From: Cohnella fermenti
GTDB taxonomy: Bacteria; Bacillota; Bacilli; Paenibacillales; Paenibacillaceae
Assembly: GCF_004801405.1 (NCBI RefSeq)
Contig: NZ_SSOB01000017.1
Span: forward strand, 62,001 to 126,000
Direction: 5' to 3'
Length of the DNA stretch: 64,000 nucleotides
Below, piece by piece: positions 15,468 through 23,572 of the stretch; the stretch's first letter is position 1, and each line of letters begins with the position of its first letter. The notes under the pieces are model-generated. The model worked only from the letters and a program-made list of their open reading frames with translations, was not told the DNA's origin and made no database searches. A program made the translations under genes and the position numbers.

Positions 15468-17564
15468 TTAAAATTTTTCGTAGCCTGACAGAATCTTATA
15501 TTCTTTCGAATATGTCCAGATTCCAGCAGTAGGGTTATAGTCACACACAGTAATCGCCGCTGTTTCATTTATATGGGCTTTGTATGTGTATGCGGGAGAG
15601 GAGCCGCCAGCATTTATCTTGGCAAATCCAGACGGATATGGTGTAGTCCCTACTGTCGCATCGTCTCCACTAATTATAAATTCATTATTGCCTACATACT
15701 TAATCAATCCCGTTCCAGTGGGGCTTGGCAACATACTAGCCAAGTTGCTCGGCCAAATCTGAGACAGACTACTTCCCGAGGCATCGTAACACTGTTTGCC
15801 ATAAATTAAACGTGTACCATTGCTGTTGACGTCCGCCTTTGTAGGAGCATACAGAGGGCCATCCATAGAACCAATCGAGACGACAGTTCCTCCGAATGTT
15901 CCTTTATACCATATATTCGTTGTTGTCCCAGTATTGACCCCGATGTAAGCGACATTATAGTCATCGAAGAGAACGGTATACACGTTTGATCCATTTAGGG
16001 GAGTCCACGTCCCCATCAGCAACAGATCAAGGCTTAATCGCACTACCGTCAATGGGTAGATTCCCTGATACGTATATACCGTTCCGCCTCTGACCGACAA
16101 TTTTGAAGCAAAAGTGCTAACACCAAAGTCATAGTAGATAGGAGCAGTGGATAGATTGTTTATGTCATATCGGTAAAGCTTTGTGTCAGCCATCACGAAC
16201 AGGTAATTGACGTAAGTAAGGAGTTTTTCGATAACCCCCCCTACGTTGATCGCTTGAACAAAATTGCCGTATCGATCAAATTTCTGGATTGTGGATGCTC
16301 CATTTTGTGCTAGATACGAATTCCCATTATCATCGACAGCGATAGAATTCGCAATCCAATTGAAGCTTGTACGTCGAACCCTCCATAACGGAGTGTCGAA
16401 TCCAAGATTTTCTACAGTTGGGGAGTAGGTCCCCATTAGTCCAAGCACAGATATATTTTTTCGGATATTGGCCGACAAAAAATTATTATCCGATATCGTG
16501 ACATAATCGCTCGCCCCATTACGATATCCTTGAGATGCCAATAGTCGTAAGGTCGTCCCGCTTATCGAAGAGGAAAGCGCGCTGGTCTCTCCTGATCGAT
16601 TCACCATACTCCCCGCCACAACCCCGGCTTCCGTCCCCACCGTGTACCCGCTCAGAACCTGGGCCGCGGCGGCTGTGCCATACTCCCCCCCTTCACCCTG
16701 TAAGATAAAAGCCGTGCCGTTGTAGCGAAGGGTGTACACGCCCCCCGCAACCAACTTGCCGGACGTCAGAGCCGCGCCCTTGCTCGTCAGGATCGACTTG
16801 GCGCCCAAGCCGTTCACGTTGATCGTGGAGGCGCCCGTGTTCGCAGTGCTGATCTGTGCCGCGAGCGCCAGGCCGGCCGTCAACGAAGATGGCGCAGGCG
16901 ACAGCGTGACCGCGTACGTATTGGCGGAGCCCGTTGCCGCGGCGTACGGCACATGCGAGGTCAAGTCCGAGACGTGCGACGAAGGAGCCGCATCCGTAAT
17001 CCCGTACCCGCTCAGAGTCGTCGGGTTCGTTCCGCCCGTGACGCGGCCCTTGGCGTCGACCGTCACGCTCTTGTAGGTGCCGGCCGAGACGCCGGAGGCG
17101 CTCAGCGTCAACGCACCGGAAGCCGCAGCCGAGCCGTCGAAGCTGATGGAGGCCGTGCCGTCGCCGGTCAGCGAGAGCGTCCGCGCCGTCGCCAGCTTCG
17201 TTGCGGTGGCGGCGTTGCCGGTGACATCGCCGACCAATTGCGCGGATGCGTTGTAGACGGGAACCGTGCCCGCCGCCGCCGTCGTGCTCGCGTCGTAGCC
17301 GTCGAGCTTGTCCGCGTTCAGATTCGTAACCTTGGTGGTGGAGGCCACCACCAGAGGAGCGTTCCCCGTCGCCCGAGTCGACGTGATCGCCCCGCTCGCC
17401 GTAAGGTTCGCGGCGGTTACCGTCCCCGTAAATGTCGGAGAGGCCAACGGGGCCTTCCCTGCGATCGCCGAGTCGAGCACGTCCGCATTGTCGTTCAGAT
17501 TCGCGATGTCGACAACGTCCGTTCCTTCCGGCTTCTTCAATCCCAAATTCGGTGTCAGTTGCAT
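15468..17564 (-). CDS. Tailocin tail fibre/receptor-binding protein with propeller-like C-terminus
   Basis: The 698-aa product starts with MQLTPNLGLKKPEGTD and NLNDNADVLDSAI, a common tail-fibre N-terminus that docks on the baseplate. Residues about 35-330 are Ala/Thr/Gly-rich fibre shaft repeats (VTGNAATATKLATARTLSL, TLSGYGITDA). After about residue 390 the composition changes to Tyr/Asp/Asn-rich repeats (SIAVDDNGNSYLAQNGAS, KFDRYGNFVQAI) that look like beta-propeller blades and probably bind the target surface. The C-terminal third is AT-richer than its neighbours, as expected for a recently exchanged specificity domain. Last structural gene before the lysis part. Confidence 0.85.
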   Translation of the reverse strand: MQLTPNLGLKKPEGTDVVDIANLNDNADVLDSAIAGKAPLASPTFTGTVTAANLTASGAITSTRATGNAPLVVASTTKVTNLNADKLDGYDASTTAAAGTVPVYNASAQLVGDVTGNAATATKLATARTLSLTGDGTASISFDGSAAASGALTLSASGVSAGTYKSVTVDAKGRVTGGTNPTTLSGYGITDAAPSSHVSDLTSHVPYAAATGSANTYAVTLSPAPSSLTAGLALAAQISTANTGASTINVNGLGAKSILTSKGAALTSGKLVAGGVYTLRYNGTAFILQGEGGEYGTAAAAQVLSGYTVGTEAGVVAGSMVNRSGETSALSSSISGTTLRLLASQGYRNGASDYVTISDNNFLSANIRKNISVLGLMGTYSPTVENLGFDTPLWRVRRTSFNWIANSIAVDDNGNSYLAQNGASTIQKFDRYGNFVQAINVGGVIEKLLTYVNYLFVMADTKLYRYDINNLSTAPIYYDFGVSTFASKLSVRGGTVYTYQGIYPLTVVRLSLDLLLMGTWTPLNGSNVYTVLFDDYNVAYIGVNTGTTTNIWYKGTFGGTVVSIGSMDGPLYAPTKADVNSNGTRLIYGKQCYDASGSSLSQIWPSNLASMLPSPTGTGLIKYVGNNEFIISGDDATVGTTPYPSGFAKINAGGSSPAYTYKAHINETAAITVCDYNPTAGIWTYSKEYKILSGYEKF

Positions 17565-17571
17565 GAAGCCC

Positions 17572-18189
17572 TCACGCTCCTTCGTAAACTTTAAGTTCGT
17601 TCCACGTCTTCAATCCTGCGTCGGACCACAGCAGCCCGGACAGTTGATCCCATGTCGTGTACGTATATTTAATGCTGTAAACCAGGTGCGCCGGCTTGAT
17701 CGCCTCCAGCATGGCCAGGAAGCCCTGCATGTTCGCCGGAATTCCCTTCACCCCGATGAATTGAATCTCGAACCGATACTCCGAAGAGTACTCCGTCACC
17801 CGAACCTCGCCGCCGCTGAACGCCGCGGCCGCGGAGACAATCGCCGCCGAAGTCGTCGTGCCGACTCCGCGAAGCGCGGCCGTCACTTGCTCCCGGCGCC
17901 GTTCCACCGTCTTGGACGAATCGATACCGAGCCCCAATTCGTCCTCCCAGCGATCCAGTCCCCACGTCGCCGTGCTGACGAACAGTTGGCGAAGAGTCTC
18001 GTCCGCCGCGAAACGCTGCATGCCCGCCTCTTCCGCGATCGTCGCTTGAAGAGCCTTCATCAAGCGGCTGTTCGCATAATAATAGGGCAGATAGCTTAAC
18101 AGATCCGGCGGGTTGCCCGATGTCGAGCCCGTCTCCTCGGTCTCGTCCGAATAGATCAGCACGCCGTACGACGCTGCTCCGTATTCCAC
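17572..18189 (-). CDS. xkdU: Baseplate/tail protein XkdU (YmfQ, DUF2313 family)
   Basis: The 205-aa product has the YmfQ pattern LLSYLPYYYANSRLMKALQ and TWGLDRWEDELGL, followed by RREQVTAALRGVGTTT, which is highly typical of XkdU-like proteins that link the baseplate wedge to the fibre. GTG start, with GGGGGTG 6 bases upstream inside the end of the preceding gene, so translation is coupled. It lies between the Mtd-like proteins and the main fibre, whereas in PBSX it directly follows xkdT. Confidence 0.85.
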   Translation of the reverse strand: MEYGAASYGVLIYSDETEETGSTSGNPPDLLSYLPYYYANSRLMKALQATIAEEAGMQRFAADETLRQLFVSTATWGLDRWEDELGLGIDSSKTVERRREQVTAALRGVGTTTSAAIVSAAAAFSGGEVRVTEYSSEYRFEIQFIGVKGIPANMQGFLAMLEAIKPAHLVYSIKYTYTTWDQLSGLLWSDAGLKTWNELKVYEGA

Positions 18190-18192
18190 GGC

Positions 18193-18552
18193 CTACACCC
18201 CCTTCAACTGATTCCAGGTCACGCCGGGACTCAGCTTGGCGGCCACCTCAAGCTTGGTTGCCGCATCCGTAATGCCGTAGCCGGACAGCGTCGTCGGCTT
18301 GCCTGACACCCCTGTCCAGGCCACACTGTCCGCCGTTTCGGAGGAATCGACCTTGCCGTTGCCGTTCGTATCGTAGATGCCCTTCAGCATGTCTCCCACG
18401 GACTGAGCCGCCACGAGAAGCACGTTGCCCGAGGATGCCGTGCCGACATAAAGCTTCTTGGAATCCGTGCAATACCCAAGCTCTCCGTCCGCCAACGTGC
18501 CGATGGCGGCCTCTAGTCCGCGCCGGATTTGGATCAGAACCTTGCGAGCCAT
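18193..18552 (-). CDS. Small fibre protein with Mtd-type N-terminal domain
   Basis: The 119-aa product begins VLIQIRRGLEAAIGTLADGELGYCTDSKKLYVG, cut here as the pattern IxIRRG...GELGYCTD, which is the N-terminal domain of the phage major tropism determinant and many Gram-positive tail fibres. It is followed by a shaft-like piece (LSGYGITDA) shared with the large fibre, and ends VTWNQLKGV. Probably a trimerising adaptor or minor fibre at the tail tip. GGCGGTGATGAGG precedes the ATG. Confidence 0.75.
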   Translation of the reverse strand: MARKVLIQIRRGLEAAIGTLADGELGYCTDSKKLYVGTASSGNVLLVAAQSVGDMLKGIYDTNGNGKVDSSETADSVAWTGVSGKPTTLSGYGITDAATKLEVAAKLSPGVTWNQLKGV

Positions 18553-18567
18553 AACCTCATCACCGCC

Positions 18568-19593
18568 TTAGAACGTTCCGCCGTCGATCGTGCCGACCGT
18601 CAGGCGGTTGCCGTTCGCCGAATCGTACACAAGGCTGCTCTCGTCGATATAAGCGGCAACCCCGCTGGAGCTGACCGTGATCCCCCGGTAAGCCTTGACC
18701 GCGACCGCATCCGCCGCAACCGTGATCCCGTTGCCGGCACCGACGTCCAGAACGACCGTGTCCGCCTGCCCGCCTCCGGTCAAGCCGGCCCCTGCCGTAA
18801 CCGTCTGCAGAGCGCCGCCCGTTCGCACCCAGGCGGTCCCGTTCCAGCTATAAATTTTCTGCTCGGCATCCACATAACACGTCCAGCCGACGTCAGGCGT
18901 ATAGTAAACCCAAGCGCTCGACTGCCATTCGGCGATCTGCGTCTGCTTGCCGGCCCATGCCCCTGTCGCACCGGTCGGAACGATGTAGCGATCCCCTTCC
19001 GCGTTGCCGGAGGCCGGAGGCGTCGTCGTCGTTTGATTCTTGACCGACGCCTGGGGCTCGATGTTGTGCTTGGCCAGCTCGATCTCGTTCCGAATCTTCT
19101 GGGCGGACCACAGCTCCGTGGCCGACGTTCCGGAGTCATTGATCTGTCGGTGCTTGGCCGCATCGTCCAAGTGGGAGCGCGCTTCCGCAGCGGTCACAGC
19201 CGCCGTGCCGTCGCTGAGCCTGCTCACGCGGCCGGACGTCAGCTCCGTCTTCAGCACCTTGCCATAGCTCGCTCCCTCCGCGATGTCGTCAAGCGTCCCG
19301 GTCAGATCGGACAAGCCGATCGCGTTCATCCTCACCCATTGCGTGCCGTCGTCCAGATACAGATAACCGGCGTTTGATCCCGAAGTGACGTAATACGTGC
19401 GACCGGAATAGGCGGCGCTCGGCCGGTTCGCGTACGTGCCCGACATGGCCCGGCCGACGAACAGATTGCTCGTTCCGTCGCCGATATAGACTTCCTTCGT
19501 ATCGGTGCAGAACCCCATCTCCCCGGACAACAGAGCGCCTCGGGCCGTCAATTCCGCCTTGGTGCCGCGCCGGATTCTTACTGTTTGCGCCAT
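18568..19593 (-). CDS. Fibre protein: Mtd-type N-terminal domain plus DUF2793-like domain
   Basis: The 341-aa product opens with VRIRRGTKAELTARG and GEMGFCTDTKEVYIGDG, a second copy of the Mtd-type N-domain. The middle (about 190-260) contains GDRYIVPTGATGAWAG and WNGTAWV, a DUF2793-like tail-fibre module with aromatic residues. The C-terminus (AGAGLTGGG, TVGTIDGGTF) is fibre-shaft-like and ends with the same IDGGTF as the next gene upstream. GAGGAGG sits well placed before ATG 19593. Confidence 0.75.
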   Translation of the reverse strand: MAQTVRIRRGTKAELTARGALLSGEMGFCTDTKEVYIGDGTSNLFVGRAMSGTYANRPSAAYSGRTYYVTSGSNAGYLYLDDGTQWVRMNAIGLSDLTGTLDDIAEGASYGKVLKTELTSGRVSRLSDGTAAVTAAEARSHLDDAAKHRQINDSGTSATELWSAQKIRNEIELAKHNIEPQASVKNQTTTTPPASGNAEGDRYIVPTGATGAWAGKQTQIAEWQSSAWVYYTPDVGWTCYVDAEQKIYSWNGTAWVRTGGALQTVTAGAGLTGGGQADTVVLDVGAGNGITVAADAVAVKAYRGITVSSSGVAAYIDESSLVYDSANGNRLTVGTIDGGTF

Positions 19594-19606
19594 GTTAAAC
19601 CTCCTC

Positions 19607-19993
19607 TTAAAATGTTCCTCCGTCGATGACCCCGAAGCCCACGTATTGCTCCAGCTCCTCCCGGGTCTCGTTCAGCCGATCCTGCAGCAAGTTGATATCC
19701 TCCGCTTCGACCGTGTCGCCCGGAGTCTCGTAAACGACATAGACCGGGTTCGCCTCCGAATAGATGCGAATCGATCTTCGCCATGGCGAATCCGAAGGAA
19801 TCGAGACGGCGAAGTTCGTCACCTGCTCCCCCGACAGCCGCGATCCGGTATACACCCGAATGGAGGACACCGGAACGTTGTCATGGGAGAGAGGCCCCTC
19901 ATAGACTCCGTTCGAAGTAGGGAACGCCTCCTCGATCGAATACGTCTCTCCGCTTGGCTTCTTGTTCAGCTTGGCGGCGAACTCATATCCCAT
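19607..19993 (-). CDS. Small tailocin protein between baseplate J and fibres
   Basis: The 128-aa product is soluble and beta-rich, with a Pro-poor middle (SIRVYTGSRLSGEQVTNFAV) and an amphipathic C-terminal helix (INLLQDRLNETREELEQYV) before FGVIDGGTF. I do not know the family by name; its position between xkdT and the fibre genes suggests a fibre-docking or baseplate-wedge part. GGGGGTG precedes the ATG. The shared IDGGTF end links it to the 341-aa fibre protein. Confidence 0.65.
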   Translation of the reverse strand: MGYEFAAKLNKKPSGETYSIEEAFPTSNGVYEGPLSHDNVPVSSIRVYTGSRLSGEQVTNFAVSIPSDSPWRRSIRIYSEANPVYVVYETPGDTVEAEDINLLQDRLNETREELEQYVGFGVIDGGTF

Positions 19994-19996
19994 GCC

Positions 19997-21088
19997 CTAC
20001 ACCCCCAATTCGACGCTTCCCAGCACCGGAATCTCCTCGTCCGCAAGAGGCGCGTTCGTCGCAGCCCCGTTCACCGTGAGCTCCGAATAATCGAGCACCC
20101 CCGGAACGCCGAGCAGCAGAGTTCCGAGCTTCGCGTTGCTTACATACGAATTCTTGAACACCGTCTCGCGAAAATAATCCGCCACCAAAGCCTCATACGA
20201 GTCCTTGACCTCCTGCAGCGAGTAACCGGCAGCGAGCGACACCGTCGCCGCCACGTTCACGGTCTTCGCCGCCGCGGGAGCGACCGTCACCGTCGCGCCG
20301 ATCGGCCTCACGCTCTCCACATAATCCCGGGTTTCCTCGACAAGCGCCGAGTTCGCGGGCAGCCGCTGCGCATCGGCCAGCACAAGCTTGACCGTGCCCG
20401 GGCCGTCCCAGAGCGGGAACACCCGCGCATCCCCGACACCGGGCACCTCGAGCGCCCACTGGCGGTACTGCGCCGCATTGCCCGAGGTGGCCGGCTGGCG
20501 AATCTTCGCGAGCAGCCGAACGAGCAGTTCCTCGTCGCTCTCGATGTCCGAGCCGCCGCTCATCGCCGCTTCGTTCGACACCGCCGTCACCCCGGCGATC
20601 GCGATCATCGTCAGCTTAACCGCCAATGCGGCCACATTGCCCCGCGCTCCCGCTTCCGCTGCCGTCACCGCGACGAGCGCCGTCCCGCTCGGGCCAATCG
20701 CCATGTCCGCATCGGTCGCGAACTCGACCGATGCCGAATTCGTCGCCGAATCCGCCTCCGTCGCCAGCAGCGTCCCCGCAGGAATGACCGTCCCCTCCGC
20801 TCCCGTTATTTTCACCGAACCGGTTGCCTTCTGGGCTTCCCTGCGGGCGATGCCGTGCTCCTCGCCCCTCAAGTCCAGGTAAGCCCCGAATGTCGTGGAC
20901 GCGAACCCCCGCCTCAGCACCTCCTGCGCCCAGACCGCCGAATTAAACAGCTCGTAGGCAATCGGGGCCAGCGCATCCCAGAAGAAGGAGCCCTCCGACT
21001 TGTCTACGTCCGCAGGCAGGCGAGCCAGCATCCGGTCCATAATGGCTTCCTCCGTCTGGTCTTGCAAATAATCCGGCAATGCCGTCAT
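19997..21088 (-). CDS. xkdT: Baseplate J/gp47-family protein XkdT
   Basis: The 363-aa product shows the baseplate J hallmarks: DKSEGSFFWDALAPIAYEL near the N-terminus, LRGEEHGIARREAQKATGSV, GTVIPAGTLLATE and GGSDIESDEELLVRL. It corresponds to the wedge protein gp6/gpJ in contractile tails that couples fibre binding to sheath contraction. The ATG overlaps the xkdS stop by 4 bp. Length is normal for the XkdT branch (about 350 aa). Confidence 0.92.
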   Translation of the reverse strand: MTALPDYLQDQTEEAIMDRMLARLPADVDKSEGSFFWDALAPIAYELFNSAVWAQEVLRRGFASTTFGAYLDLRGEEHGIARREAQKATGSVKITGAEGTVIPAGTLLATEADSATNSASVEFATDADMAIGPSGTALVAVTAAEAGARGNVAALAVKLTMIAIAGVTAVSNEAAMSGGSDIESDEELLVRLLAKIRQPATSGNAAQYRQWALEVPGVGDARVFPLWDGPGTVKLVLADAQRLPANSALVEETRDYVESVRPIGATVTVAPAAAKTVNVAATVSLAAGYSLQEVKDSYEALVADYFRETVFKNSYVSNAKLGTLLLGVPGVLDYSELTVNGAATNAPLADEEIPVLGSVELGV

Positions 21089-21543
21089 ATCGTCGTCACC
21101 ACGCTTCCTTGAACGGTTCCCGTCTCCTCGCGCGCATTCCTTGCCTCACACGAGAACGCCACCCGCTCCTTCTCCCATTCAAAAACAAAGTTCCCGACCG
21201 CCGCTGTCCGGGGATCGGCCATCAGCGTCTCCGTCGCAATCCGCGCAATCTCGCTCTGCACGGCCTCTCGGGACAGGTTCAAGCCGATCAGCCCGTCGAA
21301 CTCCTGCCCGTACCCTCTCGAATACACCAGATATTTATATCGCTCCGTCAGAAGCGCCTTGGCGCACCATTCCAGCCAGGCCTCCGTCCCGTCCGCTTCC
21401 GCGATTCGGCCGGTCGGCGTTCTCACGAAGTCTCCCGCCAAATAATCGAATCTCGGGCTGCGGCCGAAGACGATCTCTTCCTCGCCGGTTGCCGCCGCTG
21501 CCGCGTCCTCCGCCGTCTCCGCCTCCGGAAACAAGCTAGCCAT
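21085..21543 (-). CDS. xkdS: Baseplate protein XkdS (DUF2634, gp25/W-like)
   Basis: The 152-aa product carries FDYLAGDFVRTPTGRIAEADGTEAW, RYKYLVYSRGYGQEF and a late ETLMADPRT, all typical of DUF2634 proteins such as XkdS. It is the equivalent of the small wedge protein gp25. The Ala/Glu-rich first 25 residues are variable in the family. Overlaps xkdR by 8 bp and xkdT by 4 bp, so the block is tightly coupled. Confidence 0.88.
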   Translation of the reverse strand: MASLFPEAETAEDAAAAATGEEEIVFGRSPRFDYLAGDFVRTPTGRIAEADGTEAWLEWCAKALLTERYKYLVYSRGYGQEFDGLIGLNLSREAVQSEIARIATETLMADPRTAAVGNFVFEWEKERVAFSCEARNAREETGTVQGSVVTTI

Positions 21544-21955
21544 CCGCGCTCACCACCTTGCACACGACTACCGCATGATTGCCGTCATTCACGGAGATCG
21601 CCAGCACCCGGTCCCCCGGGACAAATCCGCTTCTGAACTCCACCTTCACTCCTTCGACCTCCGCTTGCGCGAAATCGAATCGAGTCGGCACGGAAGTCGA
21701 AGCTCCCGCCAGCGCAGTCCCGTCCTCCCGAACCGGCGAGGTCATCGTCCCCACCATGGAGAAGTTCGGAAGATGCAGCTTCGCCGTCCACTCCGCCACC
21801 CCGTAATCCGGAATCTCGTGCTTAAACGAATCGAGCTTCAGCCCGCCGCCTGTGATCGTCCCAAGCTCCGCGCCGACTCCCGACACCGCCTGCGACACGA
21901 TCCCGCTGAACCGCCGCTCGAGCGAAGACACGAGATTCCGATAAGGATCAGACAC
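21536..21955 (-). CDS. xkdR: Baseplate hub-associated protein XkdR (DUF2577)
   Basis: The 139-aa product has the DUF2577 features: an N-terminal helix, then beta-strands with LKLDSFKHEIPDYGVAEW and a C-terminal GFVPGDRVLAISVNDGNHAVV, the OB-fold-like piece found in the tail spike/hub region of PBSX-type tails. Overlaps xkdQ and xkdS by 8 bp each. Confidence 0.82.
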   Translation of the reverse strand: MSDPYRNLVSSLERRFSGIVSQAVSGVGAELGTITGGGLKLDSFKHEIPDYGVAEWTAKLHLPNFSMVGTMTSPVREDGTALAGASTSVPTRFDFAQAEVEGVKVEFRSGFVPGDRVLAISVNDGNHAVVVCKVVSADG

Positions 21956-22913
21956 ACCAATCCCTCCTTACTTTCGCCTCTCTCGCAAGTTCCAGCTCCA
22001 TATGCCCCGGAAGGCCAAGCCTGTGCTTGACCGACAGGACGTAGAGCTCCAGCCCGTTTAACCGAACCTTGTCCCCGGCGCGAATCGTATTGATGTCCGG
22101 AGCCGTCACCGTGAACGTCTCCTGCATGCCCATCAGCAAGTTCTTGGCCGCTTCCTTGGCCTGGGCCACCGTCTCGATCGCGCAGTCCTGAATAACCTTC
22201 TGCAGCGTCCCGTACTTCTCGATCTCCCCTTGGACAATCGCCAGCACCGGAGACAGCCTCTTATCGCTCCCCGAGCTGCCGAGCACCTTCACCTGCGTCA
22301 CTGCGCCTTCCAGCGTGCGAACCTGCACGACCTCTTCCAGCGCCTCGAGCTCCCACACGTCGGAGTTGCTCCCGATCCGGTAGAGCGTAAGGCCCCCCTC
22401 GTCCATCCGGGGACGGTACATGTCGCCGCCCTTGTCGGTCGTCTCCTTCAAGTCTTCCTGCACCATGGAGAAAATCGACTGAATGCGCCTTACGCTGCGA
22501 GCGAGGAGAATCCGGGTGTCCGGAAGCGATCCGATGGGGATGTTCCAGTCCTTCGCGTAGGCTCTCAGCCTTTGCGAGGCCGTCTGTCCCGCAAGCAGAA
22601 GCCGCTCGTCCTCCGACTTGGCCAGGTAGATCGTCTTGTCGTAAACCGTAAGGGTAAGCCGCTTGCTGCCGTTGTTCGTGCTGGAGCACTCCCAGATAAG
22701 GCCGGGATTCAGCAGATCCTTCTTGCCCGAGCCTCCGTATGGCGTGCCGGAGATCCGGATCGACTGGCCGGGAGCGATCGCCGGGAAGTCCGGCGTGACC
22801 GCAAGCAGGATGCTGACGCGGCAAGCGATCTCCTCCAGCGATTCCTCAAGCGTGAGCTCCTCGACCAGGTCGGTGAGATCGTACTTCTCAGCCAGAACCA
22901 CCTCGTAACTCAT
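21948..22913 (-). CDS. xkdQ: Tail hub protein XkdQ (gpD/gp27-like)
   Basis: The 321-aa product begins with MSYEVVLAEKYDLTDLVEEL and contains VYDKTIYLAKSEDERLL, RSVRRIQSIFSMVQEDL and the late GDKVRLNGLELYVLSVKH, matching YqbQ/XkdQ proteins, the central hub of contractile tails. It would form the trimeric hub on which the tube grows. Overlaps xkdP by 4 bp and xkdR by 8 bp. Normal length. Confidence 0.9.
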   Translation of the reverse strand: MSYEVVLAEKYDLTDLVEELTLEESLEEIACRVSILLAVTPDFPAIAPGQSIRISGTPYGGSGKKDLLNPGLIWECSSTNNGSKRLTLTVYDKTIYLAKSEDERLLLAGQTASQRLRAYAKDWNIPIGSLPDTRILLARSVRRIQSIFSMVQEDLKETTDKGGDMYRPRMDEGGLTLYRIGSNSDVWELEALEEVVQVRTLEGAVTQVKVLGSSGSDKRLSPVLAIVQGEIEKYGTLQKVIQDCAIETVAQAKEAAKNLLMGMQETFTVTAPDINTIRAGDKVRLNGLELYVLSVKHRLGLPGHMELELAREAKVRRDWCV

Positions 22914-23536
22914 GGCATCACCAGCTTCTGTCCAACGCGGATAAGGTTCGGGTCCTTGCCGATAACCGCCTTGTTTCTCTCATAGATGACGCTCCACTTC
23001 GAGCTGCTGCCGAGCTCCCGCTTGGCGATCGCGGACAGCGTATCGCCCGCCTTCACGACATAAATCTTCGGGACGGCCTTCGTATCCGATCGGACGGCGG
23101 AAGCTCCCGCCGCCTCCGCGCCCGCCTTCTTCACCTTCATCTCCCGCCACGTGCGGAAGGTGATGTCGAAGCTGATGTCGCCCGGCTCGCCTCCCCGGAA
23201 CACGGTGTTGACCGAAGCGACGAAGACGAGAACGTTGACCTTCGTCTCCGTGATAAGCAGCCGAACCGGCTTCTTGGCAACCAGGAGCGTGATCAGCTTC
23301 TGAAGCGCCAGTTGCGGATCGGGAATGCCCGTATAGCGGCAGTAGCTCGAATCCTCCGTCTGGGGGAAGAACGAGGAGAACGAGATCTCCTTGATCTTCG
23401 ATTGCTGCGCCATATCGACTTCGCCGAGAGAGATGATCTGGAACGTCTCATACTGCTTCTCCCGGTTGATCGCAATCTCTTCCGGGTTCACCGGGAAGTG
23501 GAACTTGTCCGTATCGTCTATCAAATAAATGTCCAT
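22910..23536 (-). CDS. xkdP: LysM-domain tail protein XkdP
   Basis: The 208-aa product has the XkdP N-terminal part (FHFPVNPEEIAINREKQYETF, then SFSSFFPQ) and a C-terminal LysM module at about 157-206 (IYVVKAGDTLSAIAKRELG ... NLIRVGQKLVMP). It bridges tape measure and hub, and LysM may contact peptidoglycan during injection. Located between the tape measure (36-bp gap) and xkdQ (4-bp overlap) exactly as in PBSX. Confidence 0.93.
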   Translation of the reverse strand: MDIYLIDDTDKFHFPVNPEEIAINREKQYETFQIISLGEVDMAQQSKIKEISFSSFFPQTEDSSYCRYTGIPDPQLALQKLITLLVAKKPVRLLITETKVNVLVFVASVNTVFRGGEPGDISFDITFRTWREMKVKKAGAEAAGASAVRSDTKAVPKIYVVKAGDTLSAIAKRELGSSSKWSVIYERNKAVIGKDPNLIRVGQKLVMP

Positions 23537-23572
23537 TCGCGTTCACCCGCTCTCGAATCGTCTTGCGCCTGC

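Noticed and set aside
18193-19593. Diversity-generating retroelement, because of Mtd-type fibre proteins
   Set aside because: Only the N-terminal attachment domain resembles Mtd. There is no reverse transcriptase and no template/variable repeat pair nearby.
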